Shown piece by piece: positions 32,667-43,700 of a stretch of 64,000 nucleotides of DNA. Numbering within the stretch: the first letter of the stretch is position 1; every line of letters begins with the position of its first letter. This DNA comes from JBMNQH01 sp050944035. GTDB lineage: Bacteria; Bacillota; Clostridia; Oscillospirales; Oscillospiraceae. Location of the stretch: positions 1 to 64,000 of the forward strand of contig JBMNQH010000011.1 of assembly GCA_050944035.1 (NCBI GenBank). Reading direction: 5' to 3'. The notes under the pieces were generated by a model, which saw only the letters and a program-made list of their open reading frames with translations, was not told where the DNA came from and ran no database searches. The translations under genes and the position numbers were made by a program.

Positions 32667-34445
32667 TTAATACTGCTCAACATCCTGCAGTGCATCGTAA
32701 CCCTCTTCACCGGTACGGACCTTGACAACGTTTTCAACGTCATAGACAAAGATTTTGCCGTCACCGATATGACCGGTGTAAAGAACCTTCTTTGCCGTCT
32801 CAATGACAGTACGGACAGGAACCTTGCAGACGACGATTTCCACCTGCATTCTGGGCAGCAGATTGACCTGCTGTGCAACACCACGATAATATTCCGGCTT
32901 GCCCTTCTGAATACCACAGCCAAGAACGTGCGTAACTGTCATACCAGTAATGCCAATACTGGTCATCGCTTCCTTCAAAGCCTCGAAGCGCTCCTGCTTG
33001 GTCAGAATTTCGATTTTCGTGATCTTGACGTCGGAAGCGGCAGCTGTCACCACTGGTGCCGCTGCGGGAGCATCGACAGGCGCAGGCGTAGGTGTTGTCT
33101 TAATCTGAACGGGAACTGCCTCATCCATTGGGACATCGCCCTTTGCAAAGAGGTCTTCCATCTCTTCTACACTGATATTTGCTTCAGTATTAATCATAAA
33201 ATCGCCATAGGCGCTGACAAGGCCGTGTTCCGGCAGATCCAGACCAGAAAGTTCTTCCTCCGGCGTAACGCGCAGACCGTGAAACTTCTTGATGAGCAGG
33301 AATGTAATCGTAATCGATACGGCAGCCCATGCCGCGGTTGCCAGCACGCCAATCACCTGAACACCAAAGAAATGACCACGGGTCATCCCCATATCGACCA
33401 GAGATTCATTGGAGACAAAGAGACCGGTCAGAAGTGTACCAAGCGCACCGTTGACACAGTGGACACCGACAGCACCGACAGGGTCATCGACCTTCAGAAC
33501 CTTGTCAACGAACTCAACACCGAATACAACTGCAAAACCTGCAATCACACCGATAATCGCAGCTGCCCAGGGATTGACACAATCGCAACCTGCAGTGATT
33601 GCAACCAGACCGGCCAGAGAACCATTCAAGGTCATAGAGACGTCTGGCTTATGGTACCGAACCCAAGTAATAATCATAACAGAAATGGTTGCAGTTGCTG
33701 CTGCCAGGTTGGTATTGAAGAACACCTTACCTGCAAGTTCTGCCGCACCATTGGTCATAGAGACGGTCGAACCACCGTTGAAACCAAACCAGCAGAACCA
33801 GAGAATGAATACGCCAAGCGCTGCCATAGGCAGGTTGTGACCGGGGATTGCGCGGGGCTTCCCATCCGGACCATACTTACCGATACGTGGACCAAGAATT
33901 GCTGCACCGATCAGAGCGCAGACACCGCCCACCATATGAACCGCAGTGGAGCCTGCAAAATCATGAAATCCGAGAGAAGCGAGCCAGCCGCCACCCCAGA
34001 TCCAGTGACCAGATACAGGATAGATGATCAAGCTGATAATAGCGCTATACAGACAGTAGGAACTGAACTTGGTACGCTCTGCCATGGCACCGGATACGAT
34101 GGTTGCCGCAGTGGCACAGAATACAGTCTGGAAAATAAAGTAAGTATAGAAACTGACACCGGCCGGAAGGATTGCAGTATAATCACCACGGGTAAAAAAG
34201 TCAATCCCACCAAAAATGGCGCTCTGTGTGCCAAACATAATGCCAAAACCGACAAACCAGTACAGCGGCGTACCGATTGCAAAGTCCATCAGATTCTTCA
34301 TAATGATGTTGCCGGCGTTCTTAGCTCTGGTAAAGCCGCTTTCGGCCATTGCAAAGCCAGCCTGCATGAAGAATACCAACGCTGCACCAATCAGCGTCCA
34401 CATGGTATTCACATCAGAAAATAATACCATAATGTTGTTTTCCAT
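32667..34445 (-). CDS. amt: Ammonium transporter fused to a P-II regulator domain
   Basis: 592 residues. Residues about 1-430 are a complete Amt channel: signal-like first helix, about eleven membrane segments, DFAGSTAVHMVGGVCALIGA with the first pore histidine, and later GVHCVNGALGTLLTGLF with the second. A proline/alanine-rich linker (about 460-485) leads into a P-II (GlnB/GlnK) domain of about 110 residues: KITKIEILTKQERFEALKEA, MTVTHVLGCGIQKGKPEYYR and TGHIGDGKIFVYDVENVVKV. The T-loop has Gln where the uridylylated Tyr51 lies in E. coli P-II, so covalent control is unlikely. It follows glnN by 30 bases in one operon. The fused domain should gate the channel by ATP/2-oxoglutarate. Confidence 0.94.
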   Translation of the reverse strand: MENNIMVLFSDVNTMWTLIGAALVFFMQAGFAMAESGFTRAKNAGNIIMKNLMDFAIGTPLYWFVGFGIMFGTQSAIFGGIDFFTRGDYTAILPAGVSFYTYFIFQTVFCATAATIVSGAMAERTKFSSYCLYSAIISLIIYPVSGHWIWGGGWLASLGFHDFAGSTAVHMVGGVCALIGAAILGPRIGKYGPDGKPRAIPGHNLPMAALGVFILWFCWFGFNGGSTVSMTNGAAELAGKVFFNTNLAAATATISVMIITWVRYHKPDVSMTLNGSLAGLVAITAGCDCVNPWAAAIIGVIAGFAVVFGVEFVDKVLKVDDPVGAVGVHCVNGALGTLLTGLFVSNESLVDMGMTRGHFFGVQVIGVLATAAWAAVSITITFLLIKKFHGLRVTPEEELSGLDLPEHGLVSAYGDFMINTEANISVEEMEDLFAKGDVPMDEAVPVQIKTTPTPAPVDAPAAAPVVTAAASDVKITKIEILTKQERFEALKEAMTSIGITGMTVTHVLGCGIQKGKPEYYRGVAQQVNLLPRMQVEIVVCKVPVRTVIETAKKVLYTGHIGDGKIFVYDVENVVKVRTGEEGYDALQDVEQY

Positions 34446-34474
34446 AACGATTTCTCCTCTATATTTTTATCGCC

Positions 34475-36565
<2,091 letters not shown>

Positions 36566-36684
36566 TCTCTCTACCTCCTAAAAAATTGAAAAGCGGCAAC
36601 GGGCCGGAAATTTCTTCCACGACTCCATTGCCGCAAATATTGAACACGATGTACACAGTAAGTTTCTATTCCATGTTTTCCATG

Positions 36685-36745
36685 TTTATTCGGCTGTCTG
36701 CTCTGGCGTTCCAAGGAACGCCGCAGACAAAAGCTCCCGAATAAA
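36685..36745 (-). promoter_or_regulatory. Long stem-loop in the glnN leader
   Basis: Nested pairing in the 5' leader: TTTATTCGG (36685-36693) with CCGAATAAA (36737-36745), GTCTGC with GCAGAC, and GGCGTTCC with GGAACGCC closing an AA loop. It lies between the attenuator hairpin and the glnN start. Known glutamine riboswitch classes were not recognised here. Confidence 0.5.
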
Positions 36746-36779
36746 TGATGGAATCGCATTGATTGGAGAAATAGAAAAA

Positions 36780-36855
36780 GCGCCGCAGAATTTTCTGCGA
36801 CGCCCTTGCCGTTTCAACATGGCTGCATTATACGGCCTCTTTTTTTGTTTGTCAA
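36780..36855 (-). promoter_or_regulatory. glnN promoter with immediate attenuator hairpin
   Basis: On the minus strand a perfect TTGACA (36855-36850), 17 bases, TATAAT. About 25 bases later GCGTCGCAGA (36803-36794) pairs with TCTGCGGCGC (36789-36780) and is followed by TTTTTCT. Leader, stem and promoter spacer match the asnB leader (17125-17202), including AAAGAGG-CGTATAATGC and CAA-GGCGTCGCAGA. The glnN start is about 215 bases downstream. Confidence 0.72.
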
Positions 36856-37061
36856 CCCCCTTTTCTAAAAAAATTTTACAGGTCGAAGCAAAGAATTTTT
36901 CAAAAAATTTCCGCCTTTTTTGCAGTTATATAAGTATCCTCCCAATACAGATCTGATATTTTTTCACAAAGGACAAACCATATCTTTCACACTTCTCTGT
37001 CAAATATCCCTATTTGTAAAAACTTGTGGATATCTCATCAGGTTTTTTGGTCATTCTGCCC

Positions 37062-37157
37062 TTGACTTTTCTAGGTTGTGACGTTATGATTCTAACATCA
37101 ACAAAAAATGATGAGCAATGGCGTTCAGTTTCAGAGAATTCTCTGGTACTGGATGCC
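37062..37157 (+). promoter_or_regulatory. purF promoter with attenuator hairpin
   Basis: TTGACT, 17 bases, TATGAT (37085-37090). About 30 bases later a 17-bp stem (37120-37136 with 37141-37157, AATT loop, wobble pairs and one mismatch) is followed by TTTTCTTTTTT, 40 bases before the purF start. The stem is introduced by GCAATGGCGTTCAG, similar to the CAA-GGCGTCGCAG of the asnB and glnN leaders. The 632-base gap between glnN and purF holds these two divergent promoters and leaders and no gene. Confidence 0.65.
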
Positions 37158-37197
37158 TTTTCTTTTTTGAAATTCCGATCAAAGGACGGATGCAATT

Positions 37198-38658
37198 ATG
37201 GCAGAAGGTCTGCTGCACGAGGAATGCGGTGTATTCGGTGTCTGGTCAAAAGAAGAACGCGATGTTGCGATGACCACATACTACGGTCTGTTTTCCCTAC
37301 AGCATCGCGGCCAGGAAAGCTGCGGCATTGTTATCGGCAAAGATGGGCTGTTCCGATCTTATAAAGATACAGGCATTGTCAACGACGTATTCACACCGGA
37401 TGTCCTTTCCGATCTTGGAACCGGCACTATGGCAGTCGGGCATGTTCGTTACAGTACCACAGGCGGCAATGACCGCATGAACGCACAGCCCATTGTGGTC
37501 AATCACATGAAAGGATATCTCGCCTTGGCACACAACGGAAACCTGACCAACACTCTGAAGCTCCGGGAAGAACTGGAGCTGAACGGTGCCATCTTTCACA
37601 TGACTAGCGATACGGAAGTCATTTCCTATCTCATTATTCGGGAACGGCTGCGGTCCCATTCGATTGAGGAAGCGATTTCTCACACTATGGATCTGCTGGA
37701 AGGTGCCTATTCTCTTTGCATTATGTCTCCAAAAAAGTTGATCGCAGTTCGCGATCCCCACGGGTTCCGTCCCCTCTGTTATGGTATTACGTCAGATAGA
37801 CAATATGTTGTTGCCTCTGAAAGCTGCGCACTGAATGCTGTTGGTGCCAGACTGGTACGCGATCTCGCACCAGGTGAAATTATCGTTGTTGATGAAAACG
37901 GTCTCCGTTCTATTACAGACCACTGCAATTCAGTTCCCTGCTCTCACTGTGTATTTGAGTATATTTATTTTTCCCGTCCAGATTCTATTATCGACGGTGC
38001 CTCTGTCCACATGGCACGCCTTCGAGCGGGCGAATTCCTGGCTAAGGCCCATCCTGTAGAAGCGGATCTTGTGATTGGCGTACCGGATTCCGGTCTGGAT
38101 GCCGCAGTCGGCTATGCACGGGCATCCGGTATCCACTATGGTATCGGCTTAATCAAAAACAAATACGTGGCAAGAACATTTATTGCCCCCAACCAACAGA
38201 TGCGCGAAAACAAAGTCCGCATTAAACTCAATCCCATTGCAGAGGTGGTGCGTGGAAAGCGCATTGTCCTGATCGACGATTCCATCGTCCGTGGAACCAC
38301 CTCCCGTTATATCGTTGATCTGCTCCGTGAGGCCGGCGCAGCAGAGATTCATATGCGAATTTCCGCCCCACCATTTGTCAATCCCTGTTATTATGGGACG
38401 GATATCGATTCCCGTGAACACTTGATTGCCTGCCATCATACCGTGGATGAAATCGCCGCGATTATCGGTGCAGACAGCCTTGGCTATCTCCCACTGGAGG
38501 ATGTTACAAAACTTTGCGGTGATGCCTGCAGCGGGTTCTGTACCGCCTGTTTCAGCGGCACTTACCCTGTTGCTCCTCCTGAAAAAGATTCCGGCAAACG
38601 CCGTTTTGAACTTCCCATCAGCGAAAGTCATAAACAGAACAAAACTCCGATACAATAA
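37198..38658 (+). CDS. purF: Amidophosphoribosyltransferase
   Basis: 486 residues. It catalyses the first committed step of purine synthesis, glutamine plus PRPP to phosphoribosylamine. A nine-residue propeptide (MAEGLLHEE) precedes the Ntn nucleophile in CGVFGVW; QHRGQESCGI and HNGNLTN are glutaminase motifs. The PRPP site is IVLIDDSIVRGTTSRYI (about residue 357). Cysteines in VPCSHCVFEYIYFSRPDS, FVNPCYYG and CSGFCTACFSG match the [4Fe-4S] cluster ligands of the Bacillus-type enzyme, which is oxygen-sensitive. ATG follows AAAGGACGG. No other pur gene is nearby. Confidence 0.95.
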   Translation: MAEGLLHEECGVFGVWSKEERDVAMTTYYGLFSLQHRGQESCGIVIGKDGLFRSYKDTGIVNDVFTPDVLSDLGTGTMAVGHVRYSTTGGNDRMNAQPIVVNHMKGYLALAHNGNLTNTLKLREELELNGAIFHMTSDTEVISYLIIRERLRSHSIEEAISHTMDLLEGAYSLCIMSPKKLIAVRDPHGFRPLCYGITSDRQYVVASESCALNAVGARLVRDLAPGEIIVVDENGLRSITDHCNSVPCSHCVFEYIYFSRPDSIIDGASVHMARLRAGEFLAKAHPVEADLVIGVPDSGLDAAVGYARASGIHYGIGLIKNKYVARTFIAPNQQMRENKVRIKLNPIAEVVRGKRIVLIDDSIVRGTTSRYIVDLLREAGAAEIHMRISAPPFVNPCYYGTDIDSREHLIACHHTVDEIAAIIGADSLGYLPLEDVTKLCGDACSGFCTACFSGTYPVAPPEKDSGKRRFELPISESHKQNKTPIQ

Positions 38659-38677
38659 ATAAAATATTTACGGAAGC

Positions 38678-38716
38678 AAAGGCGCTTCAATCGATCCAGA
38701 TTGAAGCGCCTTTTTT
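38678..38716 (+). terminator. Terminator (possible attenuator) between purF and dapF
   Basis: A perfect 15-bp stem (38678-38692 with 38699-38713), 6-base loop, six T's, ending 25 bases before dapF. No promoter separates it from dapF, so dapF onward depends on readthrough or on a promoter within purF. The run-up GCAAAGGCG resembles that of the nitrogen-gene leaders. Confidence 0.8.
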
Positions 38717-38740
38717 GATGCATAGGAAGGAATGAAGGTT

Positions 38741-39577
38741 ATGAGATTTACAAAAATGCATGGCATTGGCAACGACTACATTTATTTTGATTGTATGAAA
38801 ACCCCGCTGGAGAATCCAGAGGAGTTGGCAATCAAGCTGTCGGACCGTCATAAAGGTGTCGGCGGCGACGGAATTGTCATGATTTTGCCGTCCGAAACCG
38901 CCGATTTCCGAATGCGTATGTTCAATGCCGATGGCAGTGAAGGCAATATGTGTGGCAATGCAACCCGTTGTATCGGAAAATTTGTCTATGAGCGGGGTCT
39001 GACTGATAAAACGGAATTGACTCTGGAAACCCGTTCCGGTATCAAATATCTTACCCTGACTGTAGAGGATGGAAACGTCCGTTCTGTTACTGTGGATATG
39101 GGCATCGCAGAGTTCCAGCCGGAAAAAATTCCTGTTTTATATGATGGTCCTGCTATGGTGGATGCCCCGATTTCAGTAGACGGCAGATTTTGCCGCATTA
39201 CTGCTGTTTCCATGGGCAATCCCCACTGCGTTCTTTTTACAGATGAAGTGTCTCAACTTTCACTGGAACAGATTGGTCCGTCATTTGAAAATCTGTCTAT
39301 TTTCCCTGACCGCGTCAATACGGAATTTGTCCATAAGATCAGTGATTCCGTCTTTGAAATGCGCGTATGGGAACGCGGCAGCGGAGAAACCATGGCCTGC
39401 GGGACGGGCGCCTGTGCCGTCGCAGCAGCCGCCGTCCGTCTGGGACTGGCAAAAGTGAACAGCGATATCACCATTCAGTTACGCGGTGGTGATTTACATA
39501 TTGTTGTGTGTGAATCAGGCAAGGTGCTGATGACCGGCCCTGCCGAATTTGTGTTTGAGGGAGAATTGATCGTATGA
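38741..39577 (+). CDS. dapF: Diaminopimelate epimerase
   Basis: 278 residues from the ATG at 38741 (MRFTKMHGIGNDY); the earlier ATG at 38732 is too close to the AGGAAGG site. It converts LL- to meso-diaminopimelate for peptidoglycan and lysine. Both catalytic cysteines are visible: GNMCGNATRCIGKF (about residue 73) and MACGTGACAVAAAAV (about residue 220). The stop overlaps the start of dapL by four bases, placing the two consecutive DAP steps under one translation unit. Confidence 0.95.
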   Translation: MRFTKMHGIGNDYIYFDCMKTPLENPEELAIKLSDRHKGVGGDGIVMILPSETADFRMRMFNADGSEGNMCGNATRCIGKFVYERGLTDKTELTLETRSGIKYLTLTVEDGNVRSVTVDMGIAEFQPEKIPVLYDGPAMVDAPISVDGRFCRITAVSMGNPHCVLFTDEVSQLSLEQIGPSFENLSIFPDRVNTEFVHKISDSVFEMRVWERGSGETMACGTGACAVAAAAVRLGLAKVNSDITIQLRGGDLHIVVCESGKVLMTGPAEFVFEGELIV

Positions 39578-40758
39578 AACTAAATCACAACTTTGACGCG
39601 ATGGAAGAAAATTATCTTTTCGCAAACATCGCAAAGAAAACCGCAGCGTATGCCGCTGCACATCCCGACCGGAAAATCATCCGTCTGGGCATCGGCGATG
39701 TCACATTACCGCTGGCTCCCGTTGTGGTCAAGGCCATGCAGGAAGGCGCGGCAGATCTTGGAATCCAAGATCGTTTCCGCGGCTATCCCGACTATGAGGG
39801 TTATGCCTTTCTCAGAGAAGCCATCTCGGACTATTACCGGAGCTTTGGCGTTGCCGTCAAGGCAGACGAAATTTTTGTCAGCGACGGCGCAAAAAGCGAC
39901 TGCGGCAACATCGGCGACATCTTTGACCAGGATAACACTGTTCTTGTAACAAATCCTGTTTATCCAGTCTATGTCGATTCCAACATCATGGCTGGCAGAC
40001 GTATTATCTATGCGCCCGGCACCGCGGAAAACGGTTTCGCAGCCATGCCTGATCCAAATGTACACGCTGATATTATCTATCTCTGTTCCCCCAACAATCC
40101 AACTGGTGCTGTCTACACAGCGGAACAGTTAAAAGTCTGGGTGGATTATGCCAACGCACAGGATGCCATCATCTTATACGACAGTGCTTATGAAGCCTTT
40201 ATTACAGAAGAAGGCATTCCCCGCAGCATTTTTGCCATTGAAGGCGCACGTACCTGTGCTATCGAGTTCTGTTCTTTGTCCAAAACTGCTGGTTTTACCG
40301 GCACCCGCTGCGGCTATACCGTGATTCCACATGAATTAAACCGGGACGGACACAACATTTACAAGCTGTGGTATCGCCGGCAGGCAACCAAGTTCAATGG
40401 GGTTTCCTGGCCGGTACAGTGTGCAGCAGCAGCGGTCTTTTCCCCAACCGGTCTGGAGCAGATTCAAAAAAATCTGGCGTACTACCGCGAGAATGCACGT
40501 ATCATCATGCAGGGGCTGGATGCCTGCGGCATCCATTACACCGGCGGTAAAAATTCCCCTTACATCTGGTTGGAGTGCCCCAACGGTATGAGCAGCTGGG
40601 AGTTTTTCGATTATCTGCTGGAGGAAGCAAATGTCGTCGGTACCCCTGGCGCAGGATTTGGCAGCTGTGGCGAAGGGTATTTCCGCCTGACCAGTTTTGG
40701 CAGCCACGAAGCAACTGCGGAGGCAATAGATCGCATCCGCGCGTTAATGGAGAATTGA
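39574..40758 (+). CDS. dapL: LL-diaminopimelate aminotransferase
   Basis: 394 residues, a PLP-dependent class I/II aminotransferase that makes LL-diaminopimelate directly from tetrahydrodipicolinate using glutamate as amino donor. DapL hallmarks are RLGIGDVTLPLAPVVVKAMQ, RFRGYPDYEGYAFLREAISD and FVSDGAKSDCGNIGDIF. The PLP lysine lies in CSLSKTAGFTGTRCGY (about residue 232). This shortcut bypasses the succinylase/acetylase genes. Overlaps dapF and is followed three bases later by gltB, which regenerates the glutamate it consumes. Confidence 0.95.
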   Translation: MKLNHNFDAMEENYLFANIAKKTAAYAAAHPDRKIIRLGIGDVTLPLAPVVVKAMQEGAADLGIQDRFRGYPDYEGYAFLREAISDYYRSFGVAVKADEIFVSDGAKSDCGNIGDIFDQDNTVLVTNPVYPVYVDSNIMAGRRIIYAPGTAENGFAAMPDPNVHADIIYLCSPNNPTGAVYTAEQLKVWVDYANAQDAIILYDSAYEAFITEEGIPRSIFAIEGARTCAIEFCSLSKTAGFTGTRCGYTVIPHELNRDGHNIYKLWYRRQATKFNGVSWPVQCAAAAVFSPTGLEQIQKNLAYYRENARIIMQGLDACGIHYTGGKNSPYIWLECPNGMSSWEFFDYLLEEANVVGTPGAGFGSCGEGYFRLTSFGSHEATAEAIDRIRALMEN

Positions 40759-40761
40759 GCA

Positions 40762-43700
40762 ATGAAGGATTATCAACCTGGATTATATGACCCTCGTTTT
40801 GAACACGATGCCTGCGGCATCGGCGCTGTGGTCGATATCAAAGGCAGACCATCTCACAAGACGGTGGATGATGCCCTGAAAATTGTAGAAAAACTGGAAC
40901 ACCGTGCAGGCAAAGATGCTGCCGGAGAAACCGGTGATGGCGTCGGTATTCTGTTGCAGGTATCTCACACCTTTTTCAAAAAGGCTGCTGCCGAGGTCGG
41001 TATTGCACTCAAAGAGGCCCGTGACTACGGTGTCGGCATGTTCTTCTTCCCTCAGGACACCTTGCAGCGCAATCAGGCACGCAAAATGTTTGAAGTCATT
41101 GCCGAAAAAGAAGGTCTGAAATTTCTTGGCTGGCGTAAAGTTCCCACCTGTCCCGAAATTCTTGGGCAGAAAGCGCGTGACTGCATGCCTTATATCATGC
41201 AGTGCTTTATTGAACGCCCTGAGGGAACCGCCCGCGGCTTAGACTTTGATCGAAAGCTATACATTGCCCGACGTGTTTTTGAACAGAGCAATGTCAATAC
41301 CTATGTAGCGTCTCTTTCCAGCCGTACCATCGCCTATAAGGGGATGTTCCTGGTCGGACAATTGCGCAAGTTCTATCTCGATCTGCAAAGTCCTGACTAC
41401 GAAGCGGCCATCGCGATGGTACACTCTCGCTTTTCGACCAATACCAATCCGAGCTGGGAACGCGCCCATCCAAACCGCTTGATCCTACATAACGGGGAAA
41501 TCAATACCATCCGCGGCAATGTCGACCGCATGCTTGCCCGCGAGGAAACCATGTCCTCCCCAGTGATGGAGGAAAATATGGACAAAATCCTCCCAGTTGT
41601 CAACAGCGAAGGCAGCGATTCGGCGATGCTGGACAACACACTGGAATTTCTGATGATGAACGGCATGGATCTGCCGCTTGCCATGATGATTACCATTCCG
41701 GAACCCTGGATGAACGATAAAAACATGAGCCGTGAAAAACGGGATCTGTACCGCTATTATGCGACCATGATGGAACCCTGGGACGGGCCTGCTTCCATCC
41801 TGTTCACCGACGGTGATAAAGTCGGTGCAATTCTCGACCGCAATGGTCTGCGCCCCTCCCGTTACTATATCACCGACGATGACCGTCTAATCCTCGCCTC
41901 TGAGGTCGGCGTACTGGACATTCCCTCAGAAAAAATTATTGGCAAATACCGTTTGCAGCCTGGAAAAATGCTGCTGGTTGACACCGCTGAGGGCCGTCTG
42001 ATCTCTGACGAAGAATGCAAGTCCTATTATGCCGCTCGGCAGCCCTATGGTGAGTGGCTGGATATGAACCTCGTTCGTCTGGAAGATCTGTCTGTCCCCA
42101 ACAAGAAGGTCGACCATTACAGCCAGGAGGAGCGGGATCGTCTGTACAAAGCTTTTGGTTATACCTATGAAGATGTGAAAAACGGCATCATCCCCATGGC
42201 AAAGAATGGCACCGAGTCCACAGCATCCATGGGTACAGATGTTCCCCTCGCTGTTCTCTCTGAAAAGCACCAGCCGCTGTTTAACTACTTCAAGCAGTTG
42301 TTTGCACAAGTTACGAATCCGCCTATCGACGCAATCCGCGAGGAAATCGTGACCGACACCACAGTCTATGTCGGTTCCGACGGCAATCTGCTGGAAGAGA
42401 AGCATGAGAACTGTACTGTTCTGCAAATCCACAACCCGATTTTGACCAGTGTGGATCTGATGGCAATTCGCAATATGGACCATCCCGGTTTCAAAGTTGA
42501 GACGGTTTCCCTGCTCTACTACAAGAATACACCGCTGAAACGTGCACTGGACCATCTGTTTGTCAACTGCGACCGTGCCTACCGCAACGGCGCCAACATT
42601 CTGATCCTCTCCGACCGCGGCGTGGATGAAAACCATGTGGCTATCCCCTCTCTGCTTGCCGTTTCCGCGATGGAGCAGTATCTGATCCGCACCAAGAAGC
42701 GCACGGCCGTTTCCATCATTCTGGAAAGTGCGGAACCGCGTGACGTTCATCACTTTGCCACTTTGCTCGGCTATGGCGCCCGCGCTGTCAACCCCTATCT
42801 CGCCCATGAGTGTATCACCGAATGCATTGACATCGGTATTCTGGATAAGGATTACCACACCGCAATCGCCGACTACAACAAAGCCATTCTGCATGGCATT
42901 GTCAAAATTGCATCTAAGATGGGTGTTTCCACCTTGCAATCTTACCAGTCCTCTCAGATCTTTGAGGCCATCGGTATCCGACAAGATGTCATTGACGAAT
43001 ACTTCACCAACACGATCAGCCGGGTCGGCGGCATCGGTCTAGAAGAAATTGATGAAGGCGTTGACTATCGTCATAGCCATGCCTTTGATCCGTTGGGACT
43101 TGGTATTGATACCTCTCTGGACAGTGTCGGTCTGCACAAACTGCGCAGCGGTGATGACAAGGAGGATCATCTTTACAATCCTGCGACCATCGTCGCTTTG
43201 CGTGACTCTACCCATACAGGGAGCTACGAACGCTTTAAAGAATATACTGCAATGGTCGACGATGAACGCCGTGTCCATACCCTTCGCGGTTTGTTGGAAT
43301 TTAATTTTCCTGAAGACGGCGGCATTCCGCTGGAAGAAGTTGAGCCTGTAGAAAATATCGTTTGTCGCTTCAAAACTGGCGCCATGTCCTACGGCTCCAT
43401 CTCACAGGAAGCTCACGAATGCATGGCCATTGCAATGAACCGTCTCGGCGGTAAGTCGAATTCCGGCGAAGGCGGTGAAATGCCTGATCGCCTGAACACC
43501 GAGCGCTCCAGCGCCATCAAACAGGTTGCATCCGGCCGCTTTGGCGTTACCAGCGAATACCTCGTCAGTGCAAAGGAAATTCAGATCAAGATGGCACAGG
43601 GGGCAAAACCAGGTGAAGGCGGCCATCTTCCCGGACAGAAAGTTTATCCCTGGATTGCAAAAACTCGTTATTCCACTCCGGGCGTCACGTTGATTTCTCC

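Noticed and set aside
32619..34424. 601-codon open frame antisense to amt
   Set aside because: Same reason; the amt-P-II fusion is fully recognisable on the other strand.
36566..36780. Known glutamine riboswitch (glnA or Downstream-peptide class) in the glnN leader
   Set aside because: No recognisable consensus of either class; the leader stems differ in shape and sequence.
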